The notes under the pieces were generated by a model. The model was not told the origin of the DNA. It did not search any database and was given only the letters and a program-made list of their open reading frames with translations. DNA of 64,000 nucleotides from Gorillibacterium massiliense (GTDB taxonomy: Bacteria > Bacillota > Bacilli > Paenibacillales > NBRC-103111): contig NZ_CBQR020000141.1 in the NCBI RefSeq assembly GCF_000455485.1, positions 1-64,000 of the forward strand. The letters run 5' to 3'. A program made the translations under genes and the position numbers. Shown in pieces: positions 16,390 through 25,159 of this stretch (positions are counted from its first letter, which is position 1; the number at the start of each line of letters is the position of its first letter).

Positions 16390-17808
16390 ATGAAAAGATC
16401 GTTCTGGTCGGTTTGTTTATCTCTAGTCCTGACCTCCAGCCTTTTGCTTGGCGCATGCGGAAATGGAAATTCGGACAATAAAACGCCGGAGAGCAGCGCA
16501 TCAACCGATGCCAACAAAGGAGAAGCCTCAGGAAAACCGGCATCAAGCGGAGAACAAGTCGTCATCCGCCACACCATGTACGATACCGAATTCACCAGCG
16601 AAATGGTTGCGGAATTTGAGAAGACACACCCCAATATCAAGGTGGAGCTCGTATCCGCCGATTATAACAAGCTGATGGCGATGATGGCGGCGGGCAACGG
16701 GCCGGATATCATCCGCACGAATTCTGTTACTGAGCTTCCGGGCTTTGTGTTGAAAGGGATGGCCCTTGACTTGACCTCCTATTTCAACGAGAGCAGCGTG
16801 TTTAAGACCGACGATTTTCTTCCTGTCGTGAATCAATTTAGATATGACACGGCTACCGGCGTGCATGGCACCGGTTCGTTGTACGGCTTTCCGAAAGACT
16901 GGTCGCCCGACTATACCATCTATTACAACAAGAAGATGTTCGAAGCAGCCGGCGTCCCGTTGCCCAGCAGCACGGATGCAATGACGTGGAAGCAACTGGT
17001 CGATCTGGGGGATAAGCTGACCATTAAAAACGGCAAAAAGGTGAGCCAATACGGGCTGGTTTACTTCAACGGCGGCACCGTGGCAAACCAGGACTTGTTG
17101 AACTTGCAACTGCTTCAGCAAGGCGGCAGCATGTACAGCAGCGATTTCGGCAAAGCCGACCTGACGACGCCGCAAATGAAAGATCTGCTGCAGTTCTGGG
17201 TGGATACGGCGAAATCGGGAGTCGGCCCAAGTCCCTTGCATCAGGAAACGGATTGGGGCGGCCAACTGTTCGTCGATAACAAGGCGGCGATCATTATCGC
17301 AGGCTACTGGTTCTCCGGTTTCCTGAAAACAAACGAGCTCACCAAAGACCGTCTGGCCGATTTCGGCGTGGCTCCCGCTCCTATGATGGAAGGCGGAAAG
17401 CGGATCTCTCCTACCGGCGCAGGCACCGGCGCAATCATCTACAAAAACTCGAAGCATCCGAAGGAAGCCTGGGAAGTATTCGAATGGTTCTTTGGCGGAC
17501 AGCCTGCGGAAGAGCGTGCGAAAGCGGGTTACGGCTTGCCTGGTACGAAAACGCTGGCGGCAATGCTTCCTCAATCTACCGAGTTCGACAAAATGAACTA
17601 TGACTTTATTCAAAATGAGCTGCAGTATACGGACGGAAGCTTGCCTTATAATCCGTACCTGAACTACCAGGCCGTGAACTCGATATTTGACAAATACTTT
17701 ACTCCCGTGTATTTCGATAAGGACACCGTGGACGGTGCCTCGAAGAAAATGACAGAGGAATTGAACACCCTCATCACGGAAGGCAAACAGCTGGTCAGCC
17801 CGCAATAA
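16390..17808 (+). CDS. Sugar ABC transporter substrate-binding lipoprotein
   Basis: This 472-residue extracellular lipoprotein is the binding component of a CUT1-type sugar importer. The signal peptide ends in the lipobox LLGAC (Cys about residue 23), followed by a Ser/Thr-rich linker. The body shows family segments such as MMAAGNGPDIIRTNSVTELP, GFPKDWSPDYTIYYNKKMFE and GYGLPGTKTL. The ATG has AGGGGGAT upstream. It is the first gene of the first glycan locus and is separated from the permease genes by a hairpin that probably lets the binding protein be made in excess. The ligand is likely an oligosaccharide released by the enzymes encoded downstream. Confidence 0.9.
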   Translation: MKRSFWSVCLSLVLTSSLLLGACGNGNSDNKTPESSASTDANKGEASGKPASSGEQVVIRHTMYDTEFTSEMVAEFEKTHPNIKVELVSADYNKLMAMMAAGNGPDIIRTNSVTELPGFVLKGMALDLTSYFNESSVFKTDDFLPVVNQFRYDTATGVHGTGSLYGFPKDWSPDYTIYYNKKMFEAAGVPLPSSTDAMTWKQLVDLGDKLTIKNGKKVSQYGLVYFNGGTVANQDLLNLQLLQQGGSMYSSDFGKADLTTPQMKDLLQFWVDTAKSGVGPSPLHQETDWGGQLFVDNKAAIIIAGYWFSGFLKTNELTKDRLADFGVAPAPMMEGGKRISPTGAGTGAIIYKNSKHPKEAWEVFEWFFGGQPAEERAKAGYGLPGTKTLAAMLPQSTEFDKMNYDFIQNELQYTDGSLPYNPYLNYQAVNSIFDKYFTPVYFDKDTVDGASKKMTEELNTLITEGKQLVSPQ

Positions 17809-17816
17809 GAAATGAA

Positions 17817-17853
17817 AAAGGGTTGCCGGAGCTCAGCTCTCCGGCGACCCTTT
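17817..17853 (+). terminator. Intra-operon attenuating hairpin after the binding-protein gene
   Basis: A 14-15-bp stem (17817-17831 with 17839-17853; GGGTTGCCGGA facing TCCGGCGACCC) is followed by TTTC only. It probably stabilises the upstream mRNA and reduces, but does not stop, read-through to the permeases. Confidence 0.7.
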
Positions 17854-17896
17854 CTAATTCGGAGATTCACCTACGACAGAAAGCAAGGAGGCTTCC

Positions 17897-18865
17897 ATGA
17901 GTCAAATAGAAAATACTGGCGCGACCCCTGCCGTTCCGGTAAAACGGAGCCGGTTTCGCAGCAAAAGTTTCAAAGAGGCGACGGAATTTTATCTTTTCAT
18001 CTCCCCGTGGTTTATCGTTTTCGTTCTGCTCGGCCTCATCCCGCTGTTTTACGGACTATATTTAAGCTTCACCAACTATGCGGGATTCAATATGGACCGG
18101 CTTGTGTTCGTCGGGCTGGACAATTACCACAAAGTGTTTACCGATAACGATGCGATGTACTCCCTGGGCCGAACCTTGTTCATCACGGTAATCATGGTGC
18201 CGTCCAGCATCGTGCTTGGGTTTTTACTGGCGGTTTTGTTGAACCAGAACGTCAAGCGGATCGGCATTTACCGCACTTTGTTCTACATTCCCTCGATCAT
18301 CCCGGTCGTCGCGGTGGGAACAATGTGGAGATCCCTGTTCGTCGACGAAGGGGTCATCAACCAGCTATTGATGCAAATCGGATTGGAACCTGTAGATTGG
18401 CTGGGATACGACTATGCCATCTATCCCCTTTTCATCATGCTTTTGTGGGGAGTGGGCGGCGGCGTTTTGATCTATTTGGCCGGACTGAAAGGGATATCCA
18501 AGGATTTGTACGAGGCGGCAGCCATCGACGGGGCCACGACGGTTCAACGCTTTACGCGTATTACGATTCCGCTGGTTACGCCGGTTCTGTTCTTTCAATT
18601 CATTATGAGCATCATCAGTTCTTTGCAAATATTCGTGCAGCCGATTCTGTTGGCGGCCAATTCCAACAGCCTGCTCTCGACGCCGATCCGGCCCAACTAT
18701 GTTTATTCGGTCCACGCCTTTCAGCAAATATTCGCTTACGGCCGCTACGGCTACGGGCTTGCGCTGCTTTGGGTGCTCTTTATCATGATCTTGGTTCTGA
18801 CGGTCGTGGTGTTCTCGACCAGCAAGCTGTGGGTATTCTACGAAGTCGATCAGGAGGGGAAGTAG
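17897..18865 (+). CDS. Sugar ABC transporter permease (MalF/LplB type)
   Basis: The 322-residue membrane protein has six predicted TM helices and the permease EAA loop (YEAAAIDGATTVQRFTRITIPLVTP, about residues 206-230) that docks the ATPase. AAGGAGG lies six bases before the ATG. It pairs with the following permease. No ATPase gene is in the locus, as usual for importers served by a shared MsmX-type ATPase encoded elsewhere. Confidence 0.9.
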   Translation: MSQIENTGATPAVPVKRSRFRSKSFKEATEFYLFISPWFIVFVLLGLIPLFYGLYLSFTNYAGFNMDRLVFVGLDNYHKVFTDNDAMYSLGRTLFITVIMVPSSIVLGFLLAVLLNQNVKRIGIYRTLFYIPSIIPVVAVGTMWRSLFVDEGVINQLLMQIGLEPVDWLGYDYAIYPLFIMLLWGVGGGVLIYLAGLKGISKDLYEAAAIDGATTVQRFTRITIPLVTPVLFFQFIMSIISSLQIFVQPILLAANSNSLLSTPIRPNYVYSVHAFQQIFAYGRYGYGLALLWVLFIMILVLTVVVFSTSKLWVFYEVDQEGK

Positions 18866-18866
18866 G

Positions 18867-19709
18867 ATGGTTAACGAAGGCGTAAAAAGAACATCTTTCC
18901 GCATTTTCATCTATACCTTGCTTGTCCTGCTTTCCCTTCTTTTCGTCACCCCGCTGTATTGGCTGATCGCCAATTCCGTCCAAGCCGTAGGCTCGTCGTC
19001 TACATTCTGGCCGACGAATTTTCGCCTTATAAACTATAAATACGCGGTAACCTTCATCGATTACTGGAACTATGCCAAAAACTCGCTCATCATTACGGCG
19101 ATTTCCGTCATTATTCCAACGATTACAAGTGCCGTTGTCGGCTATGGATTCGCTCGTCTCCGGGGACCGGGGAAAAATGTACTGTTCCTGCTGATGCTCT
19201 CCACCATGATGCTGCCGGGGATCGTGACTCAGATTCCGACCTATGTCATTTTCTTTAAAATCGGCTTCATCAACACGTTCTGGCCGTGGTTTTTTTGGGC
19301 TCTCGGGGGAAGCGCGTTCAGCATCTTTTTGTACCGCCAGTTCTTTGCGACGTTTCCAAAGGATCTGGAAGAAGCGGCCCGTATCGATGGCTGCTCGACC
19401 TTCCGAATTTTTTGGAACATCTTCCTGCCGATTTCGCTGCCCGTCGTGGCAACGGTGTTGATTCTCTCTTTTAACGGGGCATGGGGAAATGACTATATCA
19501 CGCCCTTCATGTTCCTGCAAAATGACAAATATCCGTTGGCAACCGCCCTGTTCTCCATCGGCTACGTATATCCCGGGCATAAGGAAATTACGATGACCCA
19601 GGTGCAGAGCGCCGGTTTGGTTCTGTTTGTATTGCCGATTATTATCGTGTTCTTTATCGGGCAGCGGTTTTTGGTAGAAGGGGTCATGTCCTCGGCCATC
19701 AAAGGATAG
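18867..19709 (+). CDS. Sugar ABC transporter permease (MalG/YtcP type)
   Basis: The second permease has 280 residues, six TM helices and the EAA loop LEEAARIDGCSTFRIFWNIFLPISLP (about 169-194). It starts two bases after the preceding stop, so the two permeases are translationally linked. The end, FLVEGVMSSAIKG, is typical of this CUT1 subfamily. Confidence 0.91.
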   Translation: MVNEGVKRTSFRIFIYTLLVLLSLLFVTPLYWLIANSVQAVGSSSTFWPTNFRLINYKYAVTFIDYWNYAKNSLIITAISVIIPTITSAVVGYGFARLRGPGKNVLFLLMLSTMMLPGIVTQIPTYVIFFKIGFINTFWPWFFWALGGSAFSIFLYRQFFATFPKDLEEAARIDGCSTFRIFWNIFLPISLPVVATVLILSFNGAWGNDYITPFMFLQNDKYPLATALFSIGYVYPGHKEITMTQVQSAGLVLFVLPIIIVFFIGQRFLVEGVMSSAIKG

Positions 19710-19730
19710 CGGGATGGAGGAGATGGGAAT

Positions 19731-21215
19731 TTGACAACAGCAAGGTTCATGAAGATAAAAGGATTTCGGATAGCCGCGGCGGCACTCATGCTCTTGTACA
19801 TGCTGCCGGGCTGCCAGCAACCTGCCGCTAAAGAGGTGCCTGTCGCTACGTATTCGGCGCCTGCGGATTTGCCGGTGAACTACCGATCCACGGATTTCAC
19901 GGTGAAGGCGGGAGACAGCGGCATCGATCTCTACAACGGCGGAAACAACAGCTGGAATGAGCCGGTATCCTACGGATACTTCGATCTGCCGGGCAGCAGC
20001 ACCATTGCGGTCACACCGAATTTTGACTATGAGACGTTTGAGATCGTGCCTCGATCATTGGGGATTAAAGGCGAACGTAAAGGCAATGCCATCACCTTCA
20101 AATTGGATCGTCCGGCCAACGTCTCTCTTGTACTGGACGGGAACTACCACGGGAAGGTACTCCATCTGTTTGCGGAAGAGCCGGAAAAAGATATTCCGGA
20201 CCCGGCGGATCCGAACGTCATCTATTTTGGTCCTGGCTACCATGACCACGGGGATTACGGGGAGCCGCCGACGATGATCGGTTCCAATCAAACGCTGTAT
20301 ATAAGCGGCGGCGCCGTGGTCAGAGGGCGGTTCCGCGCGGATCATGCCACGGGCGTAACAGTAAGGGGCAGGGGTATCCTGCTTAACGATTACCGGTCCA
20401 ATGACGAGTATGACGACATCGCATTGTCGTTAAACGGCGTGACCGATTCGACGGTAAAGGACATTATCGTGAACCGGGACACCAATAGCTGGACCTCGTC
20501 GATGTACGGCAGCAGCAATGTGCAGGTGCTGAACTACAAAGCCGTAAGTCCGAGGTACGCCAGCTCCGACGGGTTCAATATCAACAGCAGCCACGATATC
20601 GTCTTCGACGGCTCCTTCATCCATTCCGCCGACGATGCGGTGGCCATCAAGGGGTTGTCCCAGGAGGAAGATCCGGCAAAAGCCCTCCCCGTGTACAACA
20701 TCACCTACAAGAACGCCCAGTTATGGTCGGATGCAAACAACGGCATCGGCATCGGAGCGGAGACAGTGGCCGCCTATTTCAAAAATATAACCTTTTCCAA
20801 TATCGACATTCTTTACAACTTTGACGACCGCGATCATCCGGACGAGCTGCCGGACCGTTCCGCCATCAACATATTCGCCCTTCACGGCACGGAGATCAGC
20901 GGCATAACCTTTGAGGACATCCGCGTCGAGAAAGCGAAGAGGCTGATTAACGTGCAGATGGATACGTCGTTCTACTTCGGCGCTTTGCAGGGCAATTGGG
21001 CATGGCCGGGATCGATCAGCGGCATAACCTACAAAAATATCGTCTCCTATTCTGATGGAACAAACGAGATAAAGGTTCAGGGCTGGAGCAAGGAACGCCA
21101 AATATCGGACATCCTCTTCGAGCATATCCGGATTAACGGCAAGAAGGTAAAGGCTTTGAACGATCCGCATTTTACGATAAACGAATACGCTCACTCCCTA
21201 AAAGTGAAGCCATAG
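19731..21215 (+). CDS. Lipoprotein right-handed beta-helix glycoside hydrolase (GH28/GH49-like)
   Basis: This 494-residue protein has a lipoprotein signal (LLYMLPGC, Cys about residue 28) and a repetitive beta-helix body (about 180-480). The active-site region of polygalacturonase-like enzymes is suggested by SSDGFNINSSHDI and SADDAVAIKG, where paired aspartates would be catalytic. An N-terminal beta-sandwich carries the segment DPADPNVIYFGPGYHDHG. The frame opens at TTG 19731, ten bases after GGAGG; ATG 19749 is an alternative without a good ribosome binding site. A related intracellular-looking paralogue is encoded two genes downstream. The linkage cleaved cannot be told from sequence. Confidence 0.72.
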   Translation: MTTARFMKIKGFRIAAAALMLLYMLPGCQQPAAKEVPVATYSAPADLPVNYRSTDFTVKAGDSGIDLYNGGNNSWNEPVSYGYFDLPGSSTIAVTPNFDYETFEIVPRSLGIKGERKGNAITFKLDRPANVSLVLDGNYHGKVLHLFAEEPEKDIPDPADPNVIYFGPGYHDHGDYGEPPTMIGSNQTLYISGGAVVRGRFRADHATGVTVRGRGILLNDYRSNDEYDDIALSLNGVTDSTVKDIIVNRDTNSWTSSMYGSSNVQVLNYKAVSPRYASSDGFNINSSHDIVFDGSFIHSADDAVAIKGLSQEEDPAKALPVYNITYKNAQLWSDANNGIGIGAETVAAYFKNITFSNIDILYNFDDRDHPDELPDRSAINIFALHGTEISGITFEDIRVEKAKRLINVQMDTSFYFGALQGNWAWPGSISGITYKNIVSYSDGTNEIKVQGWSKERQISDILFEHIRINGKKVKALNDPHFTINEYAHSLKVKP

Positions 21216-21237
21216 AAGCAGGAGGCAGGTGAACGCA

Positions 21238-22119
21238 ATGCGTCTGGATGAAATCCATCTTCGCGATCCCTATGTATGGACCGAACAAGGCGAAGGCTGT
21301 TACTACTTATACGGCACAACCGGTACGACAGCGTGGGATGGCAAAGCGGCAGGCTTTGATGCCTATCGGAGCAAAGATTTGGTGGAATGGGAAGGCCCTT
21401 TCCCCGTTTTCCGGCCTGCGGCGGATTTTTGGGCGGACCGCCACTTTTGGGCTCCGGAGGTTCACCGCTACCGCGGTCGCTATTATATGTTCGCCAGCTT
21501 TAAAGCGGAGGACAGGCACCGGGCTACGCAGATTTTAACCGCAGATCATCCTTTGGGGCCTTTCGTTCCCCATGGCGATGGCCCGGCGACGCCCCGGGAT
21601 TGGGAGTGCCTGGACGGCACGCTGTTCCTGGACGACGATGGTGCGCCGTGGATCGTTTTTTGCCACGAGTGGACGCAGATTCGGGACGGGGAAATTTGTG
21701 CCATGCGCTTAACGCCGGAACTGGACGGCACGCTGGGAGAGCCCGTTACGCTGTTTAAATCGTCGGACGCTTACTGGCCCGTGGAGGCCGAAGGGAAAGG
21801 CAACTTCGTTACCGACGGCCCCTTTCTCGTCCGGGCGGACGATGGCGCGCTGTTGATGATGTGGTCCAGCCACGCAAAAGAGGGCTATGCCATCGGAATG
21901 GCACGGTCCCTTTCGGGAGGCATTTTAGGCCCATGGGAACAGGAGCCGGAGCTCTTGTTTGAGAAGGACGGAGGCCACGGCATGCTATTCCGTACGCTGG
22001 AAGGGCAGCTGCTTCTGTCGATGCACAAGCCGAATCTTCACCCGCAGGAGCGGCCTGTATTTTTTCCGGTTCTCCTCAGGGACGGAAAGCTTCAAATGGG
22101 GGACGAGAAAGGCATCTGA
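21238..22119 (+). CDS. GH43-like five-bladed beta-propeller glycosidase
   Basis: The product (293 residues from ATG 21238) resembles family 43 glycosidases: the first-blade RDPYVW with a catalytic-base Asp, HFWAPEVHRYRGRYYMFAS, ECLDGTLFLDDDGAPWIVFCHEW, and the later NFVTDGPFLV. It lacks a signal peptide, so it acts in the cytoplasm on imported oligosaccharides, probably arabinose- or xylose-containing. A GTG at 21229 is a second possible start; GGAGG (21221-21225) sits three bases from the GTG and twelve from the ATG. It lies between two beta-helix hydrolase genes in one operon. Confidence 0.78.
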   Translation: MRLDEIHLRDPYVWTEQGEGCYYLYGTTGTTAWDGKAAGFDAYRSKDLVEWEGPFPVFRPAADFWADRHFWAPEVHRYRGRYYMFASFKAEDRHRATQILTADHPLGPFVPHGDGPATPRDWECLDGTLFLDDDGAPWIVFCHEWTQIRDGEICAMRLTPELDGTLGEPVTLFKSSDAYWPVEAEGKGNFVTDGPFLVRADDGALLMMWSSHAKEGYAIGMARSLSGGILGPWEQEPELLFEKDGGHGMLFRTLEGQLLLSMHKPNLHPQERPVFFPVLLRDGKLQMGDEKGI

Positions 22120-22151
22120 AGAAGAATCAATCGATAGGGAGAGATAGAGAC

Positions 22152-23624
22152 ATGGCAAATCCATTTGTATATACCGAAAAAGGGACGACCGTTCGAATCG
22201 ATACGGCCCCGGAGGCGATCACCTTTGCGGCAAGCGAAGAACGGCTGGAGCGGCAGGGAGGGGACGCTTTTGCGGCTGATCCCGACGGGCTAGTGCTTTC
22301 CCGGGACTGGCAGTTGTCCGTTGGAGGGCATGAAGTTCCCGTCTACGCCGCTCCCGTAACAAGCGGAGGTCCGGCTTCCTTCGCTTCTTTGTCATATGTC
22401 GGGGAGCCCGGAGAAATCACCCTTGTAGCGCGAAGCGCAAGACCAGTGCTAAGCGCCTGCGTACGACCGTTGTCGCTGGGACTGGAAGCGGAAGTAAAGG
22501 AGCAGGAAATCCTCATTCCGATAAGCGGTCCTTGTAAGCTGATCGTCGAGACCAATGAAGGGCTGGAGCGTCCGCTATTCGTAACGGTACATGCTGAAGA
22601 ACGGGACGTCCCGGATGCTTCCGATCCGAAGGTCATCTATTACGGTCCGGGCTTGCATAAAGTGAGCAAATTGGAGCTTAGCAAGGGGCAAACCCTTTAT
22701 ATTGCCGGAGGCGCCGTTCTTCAAGCCTTCGTTCCCGAGGATGAAGTTCCGGTTGTCGAGAGCGATTGGGCCAAGAAGAAAGTCTATCAAGACTTTATCG
22801 TCGCCGACGGTGCGGAAGACATCCGGATCATCGGGCGGGGCATCATCGATCTTTCGCGGCTCGACTGGCATGCCCGCAAAGCGATGCTTATCCAAGGTAG
22901 CGAGGGTGTCCATATCGAAGGTCTTACGATTGTGGGAACTTCCCACTGGACCATCCATCTGTCCCAATCGAAGGACTGCGCCATCGAAGACATAACTTTG
23001 ATCGGTTACCGGGAAAACAGCGACGGGATCGATATCGTCAACTGCCAAAAGGTATCCGTCTCTGATTGCCTGATCCGTACCGGTGACGATGCCGTGGCCG
23101 TCAAAGCGATGGCTGCCCCTCCCGTGCTAGGAGGTCGGGACATTACGGTTCGCCGCTGCACGGTATGGAATGACAAGGTCCGCTGCTTGGGCATTGCCGG
23201 CGAGACGCGAACGGATATTCACGACGTCGTATTTGAAGATTGCGACATCGTGCACAGCGTGGCCACGTGGACGGAGGAGTTGGGCTCTCTCTGCATTACC
23301 GTCGGGGATTCCGGTACCATTTCAGGAATCCGGTTCGAGAATATAAGAATTGAGGACGAGCGGCAGTACGCCATGGTCTGCCTGATTTTCAAGGACCGCT
23401 GGTCGATAGACAGCGAACCCGGCCACATCCGGGACATCGTATTCCGCAACGTTCATATTCCCCAGGGAGTACCCTCACTCTTTCACGGGTCGGATTCGGA
23501 TCATCGGGTGGAGGATGTGCGGATTGAAGGGCTTTTCGCGGATGGAAAAGCGGTCAGCCGCATCGAGGAAGCAAACTTTCGCTTGAACGATTTTGTCAGC
23601 CGGATAAATCTTTCTGGGAAGTAG
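22152..23624 (+). CDS. Cytoplasmic beta-helix glycoside hydrolase (GH28-like)
   Basis: The 490-residue protein has no signal peptide. An N-terminal beta-sandwich ends in VPDASDPKVIYYGPGLHKVSKL, the same hinge as in the lipoprotein paralogue at 19731-21215. The following right-handed helix shows the likely active-site strands GYRENSDGIDIVNCQKV and IRTGDDAVAVKA (about 290-320), with the NSDG and GDD aspartates expected of GH28-type catalysis. GGAGAG precedes the ATG. With the GH43-like enzyme it probably finishes degradation of oligomers brought in by the importer. Confidence 0.75.
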   Translation: MANPFVYTEKGTTVRIDTAPEAITFAASEERLERQGGDAFAADPDGLVLSRDWQLSVGGHEVPVYAAPVTSGGPASFASLSYVGEPGEITLVARSARPVLSACVRPLSLGLEAEVKEQEILIPISGPCKLIVETNEGLERPLFVTVHAEERDVPDASDPKVIYYGPGLHKVSKLELSKGQTLYIAGGAVLQAFVPEDEVPVVESDWAKKKVYQDFIVADGAEDIRIIGRGIIDLSRLDWHARKAMLIQGSEGVHIEGLTIVGTSHWTIHLSQSKDCAIEDITLIGYRENSDGIDIVNCQKVSVSDCLIRTGDDAVAVKAMAAPPVLGGRDITVRRCTVWNDKVRCLGIAGETRTDIHDVVFEDCDIVHSVATWTEELGSLCITVGDSGTISGIRFENIRIEDERQYAMVCLIFKDRWSIDSEPGHIRDIVFRNVHIPQGVPSLFHGSDSDHRVEDVRIEGLFADGKAVSRIEEANFRLNDFVSRINLSGK

Positions 23625-23678
23625 TGGCAGATAAGGGCGGTTTTGCAGTCGTTAAGTGCTATTCCGATTTATTGCTCT

Positions 23679-23771
23679 ATAAAAATTTATAGTTTACCAC
23701 TATAAATAGCTTTATTCCGCTACGGTAAACGTCGCTCGTCCATTTAGGTCGGCGTCAGTCGTTTATCCTTG
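23679..23771 (+). repeat. Dispersed ~92-bp repeat, copy 1 (repeat family C)
   Basis: The sequence is about 85% identical to 62570-62662. A 33-base core (23712-23744, containing CCGCTACGGTAAACGTCGC) is identical in both copies. The right half can fold into a hairpin, with TAAACG facing CGTTTA and CGTCC facing a partly complementary GGTCG. It lies between the glycan enzyme operon and the response-regulator gene. Confidence 0.85.
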
Positions 23772-23815
23772 TATAATGGTCTAAGGAAAGCCATCGTCCG
23801 GAGGGGGAATCGCGA

Positions 23816-25159
23816 ATGTCAGGCGATCGTTACAAGCTTATGATCATCGACGATGAGTATGAAATCAGGCAAGGGCTCCGCAGCATCGATTATTCCGCCC
23901 AGCGCATCGAAGTGTCGGAGGATTGCGAGAACGGGCTTTTTGCCCTCAAAGAGTTGGATCATGAACCGGTGGACATTGTGGTGACGGACATTCGGATGCC
24001 TCTCATGGACGGGCTGGAGCTGGTGGAAAAGGTAGCCGCCCGCTACCCATTCACGAAGATCATTATTTTATCGGGATACGACGATTTTGAATACGCCAAG
24101 ACGTGCATGAAGCATGGAGCACTCGACTATTTGTTGAAGCCGCTGGATTTCGAAGAATACGAGAAGATTCTGGCGAAGGCGGTCCGTCTCATCGACCAAG
24201 AGAAAGAGCAGATGGCCCGAACGGCTTCCCTTGAGCGAAAGGCGAAGCTGTCTGCCCATCATTTGCGCAAGAAGTTTCTTCGGGACATCTTGTACAGCGA
24301 GATGACGGAGGAGGCCATCGAGTTGGAAAGCGCGGCAGCTGAAGTCATGCTGGAGGAGAACGGGGAGTATGCGGTTTGCCTGCTTCGGTTTCTCGGCTAT
24401 CCGGACAAGCCGCGCGGAGTAGGCGATAAGGAATGGAGCCTGATTCTTTTCACCTTGGACAATCTGCTTCAGGATTTATGGGATGAAGAAGGCATGGGTT
24501 ACCATTACGTCGATGCGGATGGGCAATGCTCGCTGATCTTGACCGAGCCTGGTGCGGTTGCGGCGTTGAAGGAATACGAGATAAATCTGTCGGAACTTCT
24601 CGACGGTTTATTGAATAAATTAAAGCGTTTCCGTGGGTTGTTCAAGTCCCATCTGGCTTATGCAATCGGCCCGGTGGTGTCAAAACCGGAACGCATCCGG
24701 CTGTCGTACCGGAATGCGGAAGCGGCTTTTTTTGCGGAGACGGAAGACGTCGCTCCCGAGACGTGTTGTCCAGCTCAAGAGATCAGCATTTCCCGCAGCA
24801 CGGAGCAAATCAACGGCAACCGGCTTATTCAGGAAGCAAAGCAATTCATTGAAGAGAACTACGACCGGACGATCACCTTGGATGATGTGGCGAAGCACGT
24901 CCACTTGAATGCCAGCTATTTGAGCTTTCTTTTCAAGGAGCTGACCGGTCAAAAGTATATCGATTATTTGTCGGCGTACCGGATCGAGAAGGCGAAGCAT
25001 TTTTTGATGCAGACCAACCACAAGGTGCATGAGATCGGAGAAATGGTCGGTTACGAGAACCCCCGCTATTTCACCATGGTTTTCAAAAAGCATACGCAGC
25101 AAACCCCTGTGGAATTCCGCAATGCCTATTATCCTATCGATAGGAACGGATCATCATGA
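23816..25159 (+). CDS. YesN-type response regulator with AraC output
   Basis: This 447-residue regulator has an N-terminal receiver (IIDDEYE acidic pair, phospho-Asp in VVTDIRMP at about residue 56, Lys in LLKPLD at about 106), a helical linker and a C-terminal AraC double HTH (about 345-440; ITLDDVAKHVHLNASYLSFLFKELTGQKYIDYL and VGYENPRYFTMVFKKHTQQTPVEFR). It starts at an ATG nine bases after GGAGGGGG and overlaps the kinase gene by four bases. It most likely activates the glycan locus in response to the substrate sensed by that kinase. Confidence 0.92.
   Translation: MSGDRYKLMIIDDEYEIRQGLRSIDYSAQRIEVSEDCENGLFALKELDHEPVDIVVTDIRMPLMDGLELVEKVAARYPFTKIIILSGYDDFEYAKTCMKHGALDYLLKPLDFEEYEKILAKAVRLIDQEKEQMARTASLERKAKLSAHHLRKKFLRDILYSEMTEEAIELESAAAEVMLEENGEYAVCLLRFLGYPDKPRGVGDKEWSLILFTLDNLLQDLWDEEGMGYHYVDADGQCSLILTEPGAVAALKEYEINLSELLDGLLNKLKRFRGLFKSHLAYAIGPVVSKPERIRLSYRNAEAAFFAETEDVAPETCCPAQEISISRSTEQINGNRLIQEAKQFIEENYDRTITLDDVAKHVHLNASYLSFLFKELTGQKYIDYLSAYRIEKAKHFLMQTNHKVHEIGEMVGYENPRYFTMVFKKHTQQTPVEFRNAYYPIDRNGSS

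Noticed and set aside
16543..17805. 420-residue open frame antisense to the sugar-binding lipoprotein gene
   Set aside because: Shadow frame; the plus strand encodes a clear lipoprotein with lipobox and family segments.
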